From an uncultured Collinsella sp. (GTDB lineage Bacteria; Actinomycetota; Coriobacteriia; Coriobacteriales; Coriobacteriaceae): DNA of 6,081 nt. Of the stretch, positions 5,295 through 6,081 are shown piece after piece. Position numbers and translations under genes: made by a program. The DNA lies in assembly GCA_900549535.1 (NCBI GenBank), contig UROR01000119.1:1-6081 (forward strand), given 5' to 3'. Each line of letters begins with the position of its first letter. Within the stretch, counting starts at the first letter, position 1. Under the pieces are notes generated by a model, which had not been told where the DNA came from, ran no database searches, and saw only the letters and a list, made by a program, of their open reading frames with translations.

Positions 5295-6081
5295 ATGGAG
5301 CGTGCAAGCGGCGTCCTCATGCCCGTCTCATCTCTGCCCGGACCATACGGAATCGGCGGCTTTGGCTGGAATGCCTACGACTTCGTCGATTTTCTCGCCT
5401 CGTGCAAACAACATTACTGGCAGATTCTGCCCCTTACGACGACCAGCTATGGCGATTCGCCTTATCAGTCGTTCTCGGCCCGCGCAGGCAACCCCAACTT
5501 TATCGACTTTGCCGAGCTTATCGAGGCAGGGTATCTGGAGCAGCGCGATATCGATGGCGTGTATCTGGGATCCGACCCCAGCAATGTCGACTACGGTGCT
5601 ATCTTTGGCGGCCGCCGTCAGATTCTCGACCGCGCCGCCGAGCGCTTTGCTGCCGACAAGCCGGCCGATTTCGATGACTTTATCCAGGCCAACGAGGACT
5701 GGCTCATCCCCTACTGTGAGTTCATGACCGTCAAAGAGGAGTGCGGTCTCAAGGCGTTTTGGGAGTGGCCCGCGGAGCTCCACACCCGCGGCGAGGCTTC
5801 CGCCAAGGTCTGCGCCGACCATCCGGCGCGTATGCTCTACCACCAGATGACGCAGTACTTCTTCGATCGCCAGTGGAGCCGCCTCAAGGCCTATGCCAAC
5901 GAGCGCGACATTCTCATCATCGGCGACCTGCCCATCTATGTCTCGCGTGACTCCGTCGAGATGTGGGCGACACCCGAGCTCTTTAAGATCGACGCCGCCG
6001 GCAAACCCGAGATCGACCACAACCACACGCCCTCCCACTACACCGCCAGCCGCAACCACTCGGAACGCAACAGCAACGACT
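5295..6081 (+). CDS. malQ: 4-alpha-glucanotransferase MalQ (amylomaltase, GH77), N-terminal half
   Basis: A cytoplasmic GH77 enzyme that transfers alpha-1,4-glucan segments between maltodextrins, releasing glucose and making chains suitable for phosphorylase. The open frame has no stop before the window end: 262 codons of a family usually about 500 aa. Family motifs are SGVLMPVSSLPGPYGIGGFG (5-24), YWQILPL (41-47), YGDSPYQSFSARAGNP (52-67) and GDLPIYVSRDS (210-220). The catalytic Asp in the RIDHFRG region lies beyond the window, so activity cannot be judged. From about residue 240 the protein stops resembling the family (see the 6012-6081 entry). I chose ATG 5295 because GGTGAG lies 7 bases upstream and GH77 proteins usually begin a few residues before SGVL. 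In-frame GTG 5283 and TTG 5280, just after AAGAAGG, are alternatives. Transcription is probably separate from galE. Confidence 0.93.
   Translation, partial: MERASGVLMPVSSLPGPYGIGGFGWNAYDFVDFLASCKQHYWQILPLTTTSYGDSPYQSFSARAGNPNFIDFAELIEAGYLEQRDIDGVYLGSDPSNVDYGAIFGGRRQILDRAAERFAADKPADFDDFIQANEDWLIPYCEFMTVKEECGLKAFWEWPAELHTRGEASAKVCADHPARMLYHQMTQYFFDRQWSRLKAYANERDILIIGDLPIYVSRDSVEMWATPELFKIDAAGKPEIDHNHTPSHYTASRNHSERNSND
6012..6081 (+). other. Corrupted contig end inside malQ
   Basis: After GKPE (ending at 6011), GH77 proteins carry a near-invariant stretch of the type GVPPDYFSATGQLWGNPLYDW. Here the same place, in the same frame and with the same spacing, reads HNHTPSHYTASRNHSERNSN. A few positions still agree (P, Y, A, N, D), but nearly all conserved residues are replaced by H, N, S, R and T, and the bases become poor in T and G. 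Substitutions without a frame change, at the very end of the window, point to base-call or consensus error. Confidence 0.6.

Noticed and set aside
5132..5677. 181-aa plus-strand frame starting just after the galE terminator
   Set aside because: It is out of frame with malQ, covers the malQ promoter and 5' half, and is arginine-rich, typical of a shifted reading of a GC-rich gene.
5328..6059. 243-aa minus-strand open frame across malQ
   Set aside because: Antisense shadow of malQ, with no ribosome site or domain signal.
1..6081. CRISPR arrays, tRNA or rRNA genes, insertion sequences with transposase
   Set aside because: No regularly spaced direct repeats, no cloverleaf or rRNA-like segment, and no transposase-like reading frame were seen on either strand.

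Overview
The window is about 6.1 kb of GC-rich bacterial DNA with strong G/C third-position codon bias. It carries five protein genes, the last one incomplete. Gene style and content suggest a gut actinobacterium of the Coriobacteriia, most likely Collinsella-like: a Tat-type signal on a coiled-coil cell-wall hydrolase, strong GGAG-type ribosome binding sites, and galE next to malQ. That placement is recognition and inference, not a database result. Both ends look like poor-quality contig ends, so this is probably a small draft or metagenomic contig. The first 90 bases are homopolymer runs, and the last ~70 bases destroy a near-invariant motif of the last gene.

Layout: (1) 1-90, low-complexity junk or a distorted terminator. 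(2) 139-1167, minus strand, a complete LacI-family repressor. (3) 1168-1350, a divergent control region with a promoter on each side and two palindromes, one close to the LacI-family operator consensus and sitting at the probable murB transcription start. (4) 1351-2313, plus strand, murB (peptidoglycan precursor synthesis), closed by a bidirectional terminator. (5) 2339-2540, a gene-free stretch dominated by a 131-base nested palindrome with perfect 31-bp arms. (6) 2541-3746, minus strand, a Tat-exported coiled-coil NlpC/P60- or CHAP-like peptidoglycan hydrolase. (7) 3747-4012, a second divergent control region. (8) 4013-5074, plus strand, galE, with a strong terminator. (9) 5131-5294, a promoter with an inverted repeat inside it. 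(10) 5295-6081, plus strand, malQ (GH77), truncated by the window end.

The genes appear to be separate transcription units, not one operon. murB and the hydrolase belong to cell-wall building and remodelling. galE and malQ belong to galactose/UDP-sugar and maltodextrin metabolism. No classical accessory or defence system is visible. The most unusual item is the nested palindrome at 2391-2521. Next come the candidate LacI-type operator upstream of murB, the inverted repeat in the malQ promoter, and an Asn at the substrate-size gate of GalE.
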